A stretch of DNA of 64,000 bases from contig OY282363.1 of NCBI GenBank assembly GCA_958295695.1, positions 1,177,156 to 1,241,155 of the forward strand, given 5' to 3'. This document shows positions 8,530 to 17,387 of the stretch, piece by piece; position 1 is the stretch's first letter, and each line of letters opens with the position of its first letter. Made by a program: the position numbers and the translations under genes. The notes under the pieces were generated by a model that made no database searches, had not been told where the DNA came from, and was given only the letters and a program-made list of their open reading frames with translations. The stretch comes from an uncultured Alphaproteobacteria bacterium. Lineage in GTDB: Bacteria > Pseudomonadota > Alphaproteobacteria > SP197.

Positions 8530-8645
8530 GCCCGCCCCACCCCTTTCCCTCATCCCGCGGCGGTCCGGAGGACCGTATCGAGGGACGCCCTTCGGCGGGC
8601 TCGGGGCGGGTTCTCCGATACGCGGCCTTCGGCGGCTACCCGGAG
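8530..8645. repeat. Dispersed intergenic element (copy 2)
   Basis: Between the lipoprotein and the SDR gene lie CCCTTTCCCTCATCCCG, GGTCCGGAGGACCGTATCGAG and CGGGCTCGGGGCGGG, the same words as copy 1 in related order. GGTCCGGAGGACC is itself a palindrome, so a stem-loop is expected. The element sits downstream of two converging genes. Confidence 0.6.
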
Positions 8646-8688
8646 CGGGGGGACGGTCGCGCCCTCCATCCGGCGCCCGGTCCGGGCC

Positions 8689-9381
8689 TCACCAGTCGAG
8701 CGGCCGGCCGTCGTAATCGAGGAAGCGTCCGCTCCGGCCGGGGGTCGCCGCCGCGATCCGGCGGCGCATCCCCGCGACGCTTTCGGCCGGGGAGACCGCG
8801 GCGTCCGGGCCGCCCATGTCCGTCCGCGCCCAGCCGGGATGGAACGCCAGGACCGCGATCCCGCGGCCCGCCAGATCCCTGGCGAGGTTGGCCGTGACCA
8901 TGTTGAGCGCCGTCTTGCTCGTCCGGTAGATGTGGTCTCCCCCCGACCCGTTGCCCGCGATCGAGCCCATCAGGCTCGAGATGTTCGCGATCGTCTTCAT
9001 CGACCCGGCTTCGATCCGGTCGGCCAGCGCCTCGGCCACCCGGTAGGGACCCAGGACGTTCGTCCGCACCGTCTCCTCCCACATGGCGTAGTCGAGGTCG
9101 CGGACCGACTGCCGCCGGCCGCCGAAGATACCGGCGTTGTTGACCAGGACGTCGATCGCCTCGTCCCCGATCGCCCGCCGGAGGTCGCGGATGGCGCGGC
9201 CGTCCCTCACGTCGAGCCGGCGCACCGCGCCGTTCGAGCCGTTCATCAGCGCCCCGAGGTCCCGCGCCTCGTCCGGCCGGCGGCAGCAGGCGTGGACGCG
9301 CCAGCCGTCGGCGAGGTACTGGCGCGCGAACTCGAGCCCGAGGCCCCGGTTGGCGCCGGTGACGAGGACCGTCCTCACCAT
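8689..9381 (-). CDS. Short-chain dehydrogenase/reductase (C-factor type), paralog 2 of a pair
   Basis: 230 residues. Classical SDR features: cofactor loop TGANRGLG (8-15), NNAG (81-84), catalytic S135/S136, and Y152-x3-K156. Short SDRs of this build resemble the C-factor-like group, and their substrates are rarely known. The ATG at 9381 lies 7 bp inside the 3' end of the upstream SDR gene, so translation is probably coupled. The two proteins share the words EFARQYLADGWRVHA, indicating a tandem duplication. NADP preference is likely from the Arg after the glycine loop. Confidence 0.88.
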   Translation of the reverse strand: MVRTVLVTGANRGLGLEFARQYLADGWRVHACCRRPDEARDLGALMNGSNGAVRRLDVRDGRAIRDLRRAIGDEAIDVLVNNAGIFGGRRQSVRDLDYAMWEETVRTNVLGPYRVAEALADRIEAGSMKTIANISSLMGSIAGNGSGGDHIYRTSKTALNMVTANLARDLAGRGIAVLAFHPGWARTDMGGPDAAVSPAESVAGMRRRIAAATPGRSGRFLDYDGRPLDW

Positions 9382-10061
9382 GGCATCGCCCCGCCGTCGT
9401 AGCGCCACATCGCGCCGGTCTTGCCCATGTCGAGGCCGGCGATGACCTTCCGCATGCCCGACACGCTCTCCCGGGGCGTCAGGCCGGAGGCGTGGCCGGT
9501 CATGTCGGTCGCGACGAAGCCGGGCGAGAGGTTGGCGACGACGACGCCGTCCCCGGCCAGATCGACCGAAAGGCCCCGGGCCAGCATGTTGAGGGCCGCC
9601 TTGGTCGAATTGTAGGGGTAGTCGGGGGATTTGTCCGTCCAGCCGAAGCAGCCGTTGCCGCTGGAGATGTTGACCGCCGTCCCGCCGCCGCCCGCCGCGA
9701 GGTTGGCGGCGAGCGCCTGGCACATCGCCATCGCGCCGAACACGTGGACCTCGAACTCCTCGAGCCAGAGTTCGTCGGAAAACCGGCCGTGGAGCTCGAG
9801 GCCGCCGCGCCAGACGCCGGCGTTGTTGATCAGGAGGTCGACGGGCTCGCCGTCGAGGGCCGCGGCCAGCGCGGCGATTCGCGCGCGGTCCCGCACGTCC
9901 AGTTCGTGGACGACGAGAGCGTCCGAGGCCAGCTCCGCGAGGCCGTCCGCGGCCTCCGGCCTCCGGGCGCCCGCGTGCACGCGCCAGCCGTCGGCGAGAT
10001 ACTGCCGGGCGAACTCCAGCCCGATCCCGCGGTTCGCCCCGGTGATCGCCGCCGTCGGCAT
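9375..10061 (-). CDS. Short-chain dehydrogenase/reductase (C-factor type), paralog 1 of a pair
   Basis: 228 residues. Cofactor loop TGANRGIG (7-14), NNAG (79-82), S133/S134, and Y150-x3-K154 are all in place, so the enzyme should be active. It is the first gene of a two-gene operon and overlaps its paralog's start. The C-terminus (MWRYDGGAMPW) is short and shared in style with the paralog. The operon is followed at higher coordinates by the trailer end of the CRISPR array, with about 100 bp between. Substrate unknown. Confidence 0.88.
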   Translation of the reverse strand: MPTAAITGANRGIGLEFARQYLADGWRVHAGARRPEAADGLAELASDALVVHELDVRDRARIAALAAALDGEPVDLLINNAGVWRGGLELHGRFSDELWLEEFEVHVFGAMAMCQALAANLAAGGGGTAVNISSGNGCFGWTDKSPDYPYNSTKAALNMLARGLSVDLAGDGVVVANLSPGFVATDMTGHASGLTPRESVSGMRKVIAGLDMGKTGAMWRYDGGAMPW

Positions 10062-10163
10062 GTCCCGGCTCCCCCTCGACGCCCGAGACTACGCCGCGCC
10101 GGGCCGCCGGCCAATCCCCACGGCCCGGCGGTGGCCGGGCGTCCGGGCCTCCACGAGCCCGCG

Positions 10164-11207
10164 CCCGAACGTTACCTCGGCGGTTCGCCGAGGGGTACAG
10201 GCCGATACTCTCAAGCGTGGTTGGCACAACTACTGACTTCAACGTTACCTCGGCGGTTCGCCGAGGGGTACGGAGACGAAGCCGTCGGTGACGCGCCAGA
10301 CGGACTCACTTCAACGTTACCTCGGCGGTTCGCCGAGGGGTACGAAAAGGCCATGAACGAAAAGAGCGGCCGAGGGATCCCTTCAACGTTACCTCGGCGG
10401 TTCGCCGAGGGGTACTCTCCCGTCTTTCGAGGCGGGAGACCGATTTCACTTCCTTCAACGTTACCTCGGCGGTTCACCGAGGGGTACTGCGTGGGGCCGT
10501 GCTGGCTGGCGCTGGCCTATTGACCTTCAACGTTACCTCGGCGGTTCACCGAGGGGTACGATTTCCAATTGGAACTCCTGTCAAAGCTGGTACTTCCTTC
10601 AACGTTACCTCGGCGGTTCACCGAGGGGTACGTAGTAGTCCGCGGCATAGTCTAGGGCCTCATAGCGCCTTCAACGTTACCTCGGCGGTTCACCGAGGGG
10701 TACCATGCCGTCTAAACACGCCGGCCGCGCCGGGCGATCCTTCAACGTTACCTCGGCGGTTCACCGAGGGGTACGTCATGCGCCATCCAATGGCCGATAC
10801 GCCACCATGTCCTTCAACGTTACCTCGGCGGTTCACCGAGGGGTACGACTCTCAGCCGCGCGGGCCGCGATCTCGTGGATTACCCTTCAACGTTACCTCG
10901 GCGGTTCACCGAGGGGTACGCCGGCGGTTCTTTCGACATCGGATCCGACAGATACCCTTCAACGTTACCTCGGCGGTTCACCGAGGGGTACGGCCGCGTT
11001 CCTCGTCAGCCGGCGTTCCGAGACGCACCTTCAACGTTACCTCGGCGGTTCACCGAGGGGTACCTCGGATTTGTACGCCGAGCTTCTCGTCCACTATCTC
11101 CTTCAACGTTACCTCGGCGGTTCACCGAGGGGTACCGGCGAGGTGCTCAACCCGGCGGTCGCGCTCGATTTCCTTCAACGTTACCTCGGCGGTTCACCGA
11201 GGGGTAC
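10164..11207 (-). CRISPR. CRISPR array, 15 repeats and 14 spacers, transcribed on the minus strand
   Basis: Repeats of 35 bp (36 with a usual leading C) begin on the plus strand at 10164, 10237, 10309, 10381, 10453, 10525, 10597, 10669, 10740, 10812, 10885, 10957, 11029, 11101 and 11173. Each runs from CTTCAACGTTACC to CCGAGGGGTAC around the hairpin CCTCGGCG-GTT-CGCCGAGG. Spacers are 36-38 bp and all different. The first repeat has lost its CTTC end and repeats 1-4 have TTCGCC where 5-15 have TTCACC, so the left end is the old trailer. Read on the minus strand the repeat ends GTAACGTTGAAG, the usual 3' handle form, and the cas operon lies on the leader side. I could not match spacers to targets. 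Confidence 0.98.
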
Positions 11208-11308
11208 GGTCCCATCGCAAGGTCTTGTTCCGGCGTCGAAAAACCGCGCGTTTTCGAGCGCCTCCCCGATCCGCGCGCGCGGCGCGCCTTCCGGCCGGCG
11301 GTCCGGCG
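11208..11308 (-). promoter_or_regulatory. Probable CRISPR leader
   Basis: 101 bp between csb2 and the leader-proximal repeat. It is richer in A and T near the array than its surroundings and contains an inverted repeat TCGAAAA (11236-11242) / TTTTCGA (11251-11257). Position next to the invariant newest repeats argues for the leader; no promoter box is clear. Confidence 0.5.
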
Positions 11309-12787
11309 TCAAACCGCCGGCTCCCCTTCGTGTCCCGGTTCGAGCGCCTCCCCGGAAGCGGACGCCGGCCGGGCGCTCGCATGCCGCCGGCGGCCGTCCG
11401 CCGGCAGGAACAGCCCGAGGCCGTAGCCCGCGCCCGCGCCGAGGACGAGCGGCCCGGAGACGGGCGCGCGCCAGCGGACGGACATGTGCGCGCAGGGATA
11501 GCCGGCCAGATGCCTGGGCCGCCCGTAGAGGCGCGGCGGGGCGCTCCCCGCGAGCCGGCCCGCCGGCTCCATCGTCGCCGCCTCCATCATCGCCTCCGGG
11601 ATGCCCGCGTGCCGCAGCAGCCGCCGGACGGACCGTTCGGGCCGGGGCCGGCCCCTCCGGCGGTCGCGTCCGGGCAGCACGACCGGCGTCGCCGTCGTCC
11701 AGGTCCTCGACTCGCCGTAGTAGCGGGCGAGCACCGGATCGCTTCCCGCGACCGGCGCCAGGACGCCGACGGGCTCGCGGCGGCCCTCCGGGACCAGCTC
11801 CGACCAGACGAGGCGGGACAGCACATCGAGCCAGTCGTCCTCGGCGACGCTTTCCGGCGCGGTGAGCATCACCCTGCGGATGAGGCCGTCGGCATGGGCG
11901 TGGCCGACATTGGGCAGGGGCTGGACCCGTATCCTGCGCCCGCCTCCGTGCCCCATCAGTTCCGAGACCGTCCCGGCCGCGAGGCCCGCGCGCCGCGCCG
12001 CGCCGTGCACCGCGTGCCGCGCCATGGCCGCGACCTCCATCGCCCGGGTCCCCTCGAAGGCGAGAGGGCCGCCGTCCATGTCCATCAGGCGGAAGCCCTC
12101 GCACCGGAGGGGCGGCAACGCCAGTTCCGGCGCATATCCCGCCCGCCGGTGCGCCGGCTCCCGAACGCCCCTCACGCCGCCGGCGCGGACGCGGCCCCGG
12201 AACTCCCGGAACCGCTCCTCCAGCCTGTCGAACGCGCCGGGATAGGGAACGTTCATCGACCGCCCTTGCGGCGACGGCGCATGCCGCGCGCCCTCGGGCC
12301 GCGCCGGATCGTCCAGGAGCCCGGCCCGCGCCACGGCCATGTCGATGCCGTGCCCGACCGCCGAGACCGACCCGGCGATCGCCTCGAGCGCCGGCAGGTG
12401 TTCCGCCGTCTCCGCCGTGGCGTCCCATTCGTAGGTCACCGCGCCGTCGAACGAGCGGGAACGCCGTTCCCGGATCGTCAGCGCCCGGCGGGCTTTCTCG
12501 CGGGCGGCCTCGTGTTCCCCCCGCGCCAGCAGCTTGAGCGTTTCATCGCCGTCGTTGTTGGGCGCGGCCGACGCGACCGGCGACCGCCGCTTCGCCTCCG
12601 GCGCGAAGATCGCCGGGGTCGGGAGCGTCTCGAGGTGCCGCATGGCGGCCTCCAGCGCCGGGTCGCCGCGCCGATGGACGGCGTATCCCGCGATCATCGC
12701 CTGAAAGAGCCGCAGCGGCGACGGCGGCCATTCGTCGCCGTGGTAGACGCCGTCGAGCCAATCGACGGCGACGCGGAGCTTCGGCAT
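11309..12787 (-). CDS. csb2: CRISPR type I-U (I-G) protein Csb2 (GSU0054 family; Cas5/Cas6-like)
   Basis: 492 residues. The N-terminus has the family hallmark, YHGDEWPPSPLRLFQAMIAG at residues 16-35. Near the C-terminus a glycine-rich loop (LGAGAGYGLGLF) follows HMSVRWRAP, the type of loop seen in RAMP proteins that bind or process crRNA. In I-G effectors Csb2 acts as the Cas5-like subunit and is thought to include the Cas6-like crRNA nuclease. The gene starts 6 bp after csb1 and ends about 100 bp before the array, as last gene of the operon. No frameshift is seen. Confidence 0.9.
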   Translation of the reverse strand: MPKLRVAVDWLDGVYHGDEWPPSPLRLFQAMIAGYAVHRRGDPALEAAMRHLETLPTPAIFAPEAKRRSPVASAAPNNDGDETLKLLARGEHEAAREKARRALTIRERRSRSFDGAVTYEWDATAETAEHLPALEAIAGSVSAVGHGIDMAVARAGLLDDPARPEGARHAPSPQGRSMNVPYPGAFDRLEERFREFRGRVRAGGVRGVREPAHRRAGYAPELALPPLRCEGFRLMDMDGGPLAFEGTRAMEVAAMARHAVHGAARRAGLAAGTVSELMGHGGGRRIRVQPLPNVGHAHADGLIRRVMLTAPESVAEDDWLDVLSRLVWSELVPEGRREPVGVLAPVAGSDPVLARYYGESRTWTTATPVVLPGRDRRRGRPRPERSVRRLLRHAGIPEAMMEAATMEPAGRLAGSAPPRLYGRPRHLAGYPCAHMSVRWRAPVSGPLVLGAGAGYGLGLFLPADGRRRHASARPASASGEALEPGHEGEPAV

Positions 12788-12793
12788 GGCCGT

Positions 12794-13855
12794 CTATCCC
12801 TTTCCCTTTTCCGCCGTCCCGCCGAACATCGCCTTGCCGGTTCCGGGAACGTAGTTGTGAATCTCCGGCTCGCCCCCGAGCTCGACGTCGGCCGCCTTGG
12901 CCCATTGCCGGGCCGCCTCGCGCAGTTCCCCGACCGCGGCGTCTTTGGAGATGTCGACCGGCGTCCGCTCGCCATCGCCGGAGACCGCCCGCCACTCGGC
13001 CGGGCCGGCCGGAACGAGGCAGCAGCCCGACCGCAGGTCGTAGTCCCCGGCGCCGACCAGGAGTCCGCCCAGGGCCAGGCCGAGCAGGTAGACGGGCAGG
13101 AGGTCGCTCCCGTCCGGGGTCCGGTGCTTGCGCGGCGCGTTGAGCAGGACCGAGGCCGAATGGACGATTTCGCCGCGCGCCAGGATGCCTCCGGGCGCGT
13201 TCACCGACGGCACCGGAGCGAACCCGGCGCCGGCCGCGCCGCCTTTCTTCCTGTTCCAGTCCCTTTCCTCGATGCCGAGGGCCTCGCGCGGGAACGCGCC
13301 GGAATACTGGGCCGACCGCGTGAGGACCGACACGTCCCAGGCGCGGATTTCCGAGCGCACGGCGCGCGGCAGGCGGACTTGCGTGCCGCGGGAGTCCCAG
13401 GCCCCGTACACCAGCGAGGTGGGGGCGACCCTGGCGAGGGGCTCCGGGTTTCCCGAGTCGAGGGCCAGCATCCATTCGCGGATGCTTCCGGCGAGCTCCG
13501 TGGCGCGTATCGAGGCGTCGCAGATGCGGTGCGGCAATTCGGTGAGCGGTATCGGGGGATGGTTGCCGGCCCGCACGGCGTGCTGGGGAACCGTGTCGGC
13601 GAGAGCGCCCGAGAACGCGGCTTCCATCCGGTTCGCCTGCGACTGCACGGAGTCGAGGTCGCAGATCCGCACGCCGTCCTTCGTCTCGTTGATCGTGTAG
13701 GGCGTGTCGAACCTGTGCCCGCCGCCTTCCTCCGGAGCCGGATAGGTCGGAGGGAAGACCGGGACGCCGGGGCCTTCGACCGGCTCCAGGACCCGCCGGA
13801 ACGTCAGGGCGACGACCCCGGAGTCGGCGATGAGGCTCCTTATCGATACGGACAT
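12794..13855 (-). CDS. csb1: CRISPR type I-U (I-G) protein Csb1 (GSU0053 family; Cas7-like backbone)
   Basis: 353 residues from the ATG at 13855; the frame remains open upstream but that part is the csb3 coding sequence in another frame. The Csb1 signature is present: a dialogue of FDTPYTINETKDGVRICDLD followed by SVQSQANRMEAAF, then VYGAWDSRGTQVRLPRAVRS. Csb1 forms the helical filament on crRNA in I-G Cascade. Its start overlaps the end of csb3 by 16 bp, so translation is likely coupled. Length agrees with the family. Confidence 0.92.
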   Translation of the reverse strand: MSVSIRSLIADSGVVALTFRRVLEPVEGPGVPVFPPTYPAPEEGGGHRFDTPYTINETKDGVRICDLDSVQSQANRMEAAFSGALADTVPQHAVRAGNHPPIPLTELPHRICDASIRATELAGSIREWMLALDSGNPEPLARVAPTSLVYGAWDSRGTQVRLPRAVRSEIRAWDVSVLTRSAQYSGAFPREALGIEERDWNRKKGGAAGAGFAPVPSVNAPGGILARGEIVHSASVLLNAPRKHRTPDGSDLLPVYLLGLALGGLLVGAGDYDLRSGCCLVPAGPAEWRAVSGDGERTPVDISKDAAVGELREAARQWAKAADVELGGEPEIHNYVPGTGKAMFGGTAEKGKG

Positions 13856-14577
13856 GGCGGCGGCTCTCCTCCTCGGTTGCGTTGGCGGTGCGCCCGTCGG
13901 ACCGGGCTCGCGACGCCCAGGAACGTGTTGCTTCCCGATTTGCGGGTCGGGGCGCGATACCGGTCCATGGCGTAAATCGAGGCCCCCCGGCCTCCGAAGG
14001 CGGCGACCGCGACCGGGAACGGAGCCGACCGCCACAAGCCGTACTCCATCTCCCTTTCGGACTTGTTCCCCCGCACGGGAAAAGCCTGGAGCCCGACCGA
14101 CGCCAGAAGCTCCAGCCAGGGCCGGCAGAGCATCTCGACATGGGCATGTTCATTCAGGCTCCAGCCCATGTCGAGCGCGTTCCACGATCCGGCGGTGTCC
14201 ACATTGAGCCTTCCGGCCGCGGGCGCCTCGCGGTCGAGCCAGTCGGCCGGTCCCGAACCCGACGCGGCGCGGAACAGGTTGCGGTGGACCGTCAGGGCGG
14301 ACTGTCGTCCCGCCCAGGTCTTCAGGTCGGGATTCAGGCCCCATTCCCGCCACCAGTCCAGGTCGATGCCGGCGAACCGGAGTCCGTCCTCCGTTTCCTC
14401 GAGCGACGCGCCCGTCAGTCCGTCGAACGACGCCGCGAGATCGGGAGCGACGAAGCGGCATGGGTCGCCGGGCTCGAAACCCGTCCTCGAGTCCGGGTCC
14501 GAGCGCCAGGCGAGATGCGCCAGCCCGGCGCAGGCGAGGACCTCTCCGGGATTGCGCGGATCGACGGGCCATTCCAT
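13840..14577 (-). CDS. csb3: CRISPR type I-U protein Csb3 (GSU0052-like; putative Cas8 subunit)
   Basis: 245 residues from the ATG at 14577, chosen over 14610 because GAGGG lies five bases upstream and because the conserved beginning, VDPRNPGEVLACAGLAHLAW, then sits at the N-terminus. That beginning (acidic-x-x-NPG, then a Cys-Gly-Leu helix) is typical of Csb3, which takes the place of the large Csx17/Cas8 protein in Geobacter-like I-U loci. Later segments are W-rich (LDWWREWGLNPDLKTWAG). The gap to cas3 is 7 bp and the 3' end overlaps csb1. A Cas8-like role in target recognition is inferred. Confidence 0.8.
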   Translation of the reverse strand: MEWPVDPRNPGEVLACAGLAHLAWRSDPDSRTGFEPGDPCRFVAPDLAASFDGLTGASLEETEDGLRFAGIDLDWWREWGLNPDLKTWAGRQSALTVHRNLFRAASGSGPADWLDREAPAAGRLNVDTAGSWNALDMGWSLNEHAHVEMLCRPWLELLASVGLQAFPVRGNKSEREMEYGLWRSAPFPVAVAAFGGRGASIYAMDRYRAPTRKSGSNTFLGVASPVRRAHRQRNRGGEPPPCPYR

Positions 14578-14584
14578 GGCGCCC

Positions 14585-17215
14585 TCAGGCTCCGCCGCGA
14601 GCCGACGCATGGGCGTCCGCCGCCTTCAGGAGGGCCTCCAGCCAGGCGAGCCGCCATGGTCCGTACCGCGCCTGAAGGCGCGCGAAGCGGCCTTCGGCGT
14701 CGACGGCGAGCCGCCGGTTCAGCGCGGAGGGCGTGTCCGGATCCCATTGGCGGGGATAGGGAAAGCCCGGCCGCGACCATCCATGGTGCGACGCGATCAG
14801 GTGCAGGACGAGGTCGCGGTCGGGGGCTCCCGCCGGAATCCGCCGATCCGCCTCGGCCAGGGACCCGAACTCGTGGCGGTAGCCGCCGAGCAACTCGGGG
14901 CGCAGGCGCCCTCCGGTCGATTTCGCGAGCGCGGGACCGCCGGAGGGAACCCCGGCGGCTCTCTGCCAGACGCGCCTCGCCTTGCCCCTGTCGTGCCAGC
15001 GCCCGGCGGTTTCCAGCGCCGCGGCCTCCGGCAGCGCCAGCGCCTCGCCGATCCGCCGCGCGGCGTCGCCGACGAGAGAGCAATGTTCGTCCACGGTCTG
15101 GCGCGCCGCGCCGAGCCAGGTCAGGCCGCCCTCGCCCGCCTGATGCGCCGGGTCGGGGCGGCGGAGGGCGAAGACCAGGAAGCGCTCCTCCTCGTCCTCC
15201 TCGTCCTCTTCGTCCGCGTCGCGCAAGCGCGCGCGAAGCTCGATGGCCCGGTCCAGCCAGGCGGGAAGCTCCGGCGCCCCGTCGAGGGTCTCCGGCCCGC
15301 CGGCGCCGTCCACATAGCGGATCCGGTCCTCGTCGTCGCCGACATCGGGGACCTCGCCGGCCGCGGATGGCGATGGAAGGCCGGAAGCCTCCAGGCCGCC
15401 CGCGTCGGCGGGCAGGAAGACGGTCGCATGGTCCAGCGGCGGGATCTCGGTCTTGCTCTCCAGCGCTTTGGCGAAAACGTCGCCTCGCGGCCCGACCGCG
15501 ATCAGGGGAAGTCCGCCGCCGTCCGTCGCGCCGCGCTCATTCTCACAGACTCGCGGCCCGACCGCGATCAGGGGAAGTCCGCCGCCGTTCCGCCGTCCGA
15601 GCGCCTCCTCGATCAGCTCCCGCGCGAAGGGGGCGGGCACGCGGGCGGTCTCGGCGGCTTTGGGCCGGAAGAAGGCGACCGCTTCCCCGGCGGCGTCCTT
15701 TCCGAGCCGGACCAGAAGGGGCGCGTCCCGGCGCCAGACGAGGTGGCATTCCGGCGGGTCGGGGTCCGAGACGCCCCGCAGATAGACGGAAACATCGGGA
15801 AGCCGCAGGTCCGCGGACGTCGCCGCGTAAGCCTGGACCACTTCTCGATGGAGCCGCGCCGGGCGCGTCGCGGACACGGCGCATTCCTCGAGGTCCGCCG
15901 CGTCGAGATTTCGCAGGGCCGCCGGCGACAAGTCGGGAAGCCGGCAGAGGACCGCGAGCGTCGCCGCGCGGGCCTTGGCTTCCCGATGTTTCCGCGTCGG
16001 CGTCTTCGGCTCCTTCTCCGGTATCTTCACCTCCTGCTCGGCGAAAACGACCGCGACTCGCGAGTCCGAGAGGCCCATCCGGTTCACCCGGCCCAGCCGC
16101 TGGATCGTGGAGTCGAGCGTGGCGAGGTCCATGACGGCATGGTCGGCGTCGAGATCGACTCCCACTTCGCCGGCCGACGTCGTCACCAGATAGACGGACG
16201 GGCCGTCGGAGCCGCGTTCCCGCCCCGGATCGAAGCGCCGCCACACCGCGCCTTCCGCAAGTTCGGCGCGTTCCTTGCCGCGCAGGGTGCCGGTCAGCAG
16301 CGCGACGCGCCCGGGTCCGTCGGGACCGATCCGCTCGGTCAGGTTTCGTGCGACCTTCTCCGCGTTTTCGACGGTTCGGACGAACACCGCGACGGAGCCG
16401 GACCGGTGGTCGACCGCCGCCTCGCACATGCGGCCGGTGACGGCGGCGGTCTTCCCGACCCGGTGGAAGACGGGTTTCTTGCATGCGTGGAGCCGGCGGC
16501 GGACCTCGGGATCGGCCTCGTCCTCGGGAAGGAGGCGAAACGCGCTCCCGGCGTCCGCGCTCGTCGCCGAGAGCGTCACCGTCCGGAACCGGGGATGGCC
16601 CTGGATGCGCTCGATGGACCGGACGAGCTCTTCCATGGCCGGCGACAAATGCGCTTCGTCGAGCATGAGGATGCTGTCGTGGCCCAGGAGCCCGGCGTGC
16701 ATCGGCCGGCGCGACCGTCCGTCTCCGTATCCCCGGAACATGATGCGCGAGCCGATCATATCGACGGTGCCGACCGCCACCGCCGGCCGCGCCGGATCGA
16801 CCCGCCACAGCCCGTCGTCGGCCAGGCCGCCGCGCAGAACGCCGAGTTGGACGGGAAGAACGGACGGGAACGCCGACATCCCGTCGAAGGCGTCCGCCAG
16901 CGAGGGGATTTCGGCGATGCGGGCGATCCACGCGCGGATCGCCGTCGCGGTCTGATCGACGATGGCGCGGCGGTCGACAACGTAGACGATCCGGCCGGGC
17001 AGCGCCGGGTTCTCGAGCCGCGCCAGCAGGGCGAGAAGGACGCAAGAGGTCTTGCCGAGGCCGGTCGGGATGTCCACGGCCTCGGGGATGCGTCCGTCCG
17101 CGAGCGACGCATGGAAGCGCCGTTGCCACGGAAAAGGCTCGCGCCCCACGATGTCCCCGAAGTGAAGCAGCGCCGACCCTTTCCTCCGCTGCTCGTTCTT
17201 CACTTCGGTTCGCAC
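14585..17215 (-). CDS. cas3: CRISPR-associated Cas3 with N-terminal helicase and C-terminal HD nuclease
   Basis: 876 residues. Helicase motifs: Walker A TGLGKT (51-56), DEAH (186-189), SAT (216-218) and QRLGRVNR (372-379). The HD nuclease is C-terminal: H711, HD at 741-742, YRHE at 779-782 and SHH at 809-811. In most Cas3 proteins the HD domain comes first, but helicase-HD order is usual in the I-U group. The start is a GTG at 17215; no ATG is available. A 12-residue segment, GGGLPLIAVGPR, is duplicated at 544-555 and 566-577. An acidic run (DEEDEEDEEE) separates the two enzymatic halves. First gene of the cas operon; a promoter must lie in the short divergent gap to 17388. Confidence 0.95.
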   Translation of the reverse strand: MRTEVKNEQRRKGSALLHFGDIVGREPFPWQRRFHASLADGRIPEAVDIPTGLGKTSCVLLALLARLENPALPGRIVYVVDRRAIVDQTATAIRAWIARIAEIPSLADAFDGMSAFPSVLPVQLGVLRGGLADDGLWRVDPARPAVAVGTVDMIGSRIMFRGYGDGRSRRPMHAGLLGHDSILMLDEAHLSPAMEELVRSIERIQGHPRFRTVTLSATSADAGSAFRLLPEDEADPEVRRRLHACKKPVFHRVGKTAAVTGRMCEAAVDHRSGSVAVFVRTVENAEKVARNLTERIGPDGPGRVALLTGTLRGKERAELAEGAVWRRFDPGRERGSDGPSVYLVTTSAGEVGVDLDADHAVMDLATLDSTIQRLGRVNRMGLSDSRVAVVFAEQEVKIPEKEPKTPTRKHREAKARAATLAVLCRLPDLSPAALRNLDAADLEECAVSATRPARLHREVVQAYAATSADLRLPDVSVYLRGVSDPDPPECHLVWRRDAPLLVRLGKDAAGEAVAFFRPKAAETARVPAPFARELIEEALGRRNGGGLPLIAVGPRVCENERGATDGGGLPLIAVGPRGDVFAKALESKTEIPPLDHATVFLPADAGGLEASGLPSPSAAGEVPDVGDDEDRIRYVDGAGGPETLDGAPELPAWLDRAIELRARLRDADEEDEEDEEERFLVFALRRPDPAHQAGEGGLTWLGAARQTVDEHCSLVGDAARRIGEALALPEAAALETAGRWHDRGKARRVWQRAAGVPSGGPALAKSTGGRLRPELLGGYRHEFGSLAEADRRIPAGAPDRDLVLHLIASHHGWSRPGFPYPRQWDPDTPSALNRRLAVDAEGRFARLQARYGPWRLAWLEALLKAADAHASARGGA
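15484..15588. repeat. 39-bp direct repeat inside cas3
   Basis: A 39-bp sequence beginning CTCGCGGCCCGACCGCGATC occurs at 15484-15522 and again, identically, at 15550-15588, separated by 27 bp. The period of 66 bp keeps the cas3 frame and adds 22 residues between helicase and HD domains. The position is a linker, so the insertion is tolerated. Confidence 0.9.
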
Positions 17216-17387
17216 TCCGGGCGCGGCATGGACATCGGGGGCCGCTCCGTCACCCTATCACGCGGTCCGCCGCCGCCAAGCCATTCGCGTCCGCCCGCGC
17301 CTTTTACATCGGGGGCGGGATGATCTATGGCGGCGACGGCCCGTGGCGCGGGGGACCGCGCCCGGAGAACAGAGTGGAGCGCCGTCC

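Noticed and set aside
10499-13975. A 1158-residue plus-strand frame through the CRISPR array and the cas genes
   Set aside because: It translates the repeats as FNVTSAVHRGV units and then reads the antisense of csb2 and csb1; it is a by-product of high GC.
15484-15588. A second miniature CRISPR array
   Set aside because: Only two units, within the cas3 coding frame and unlike the array repeat in sequence.
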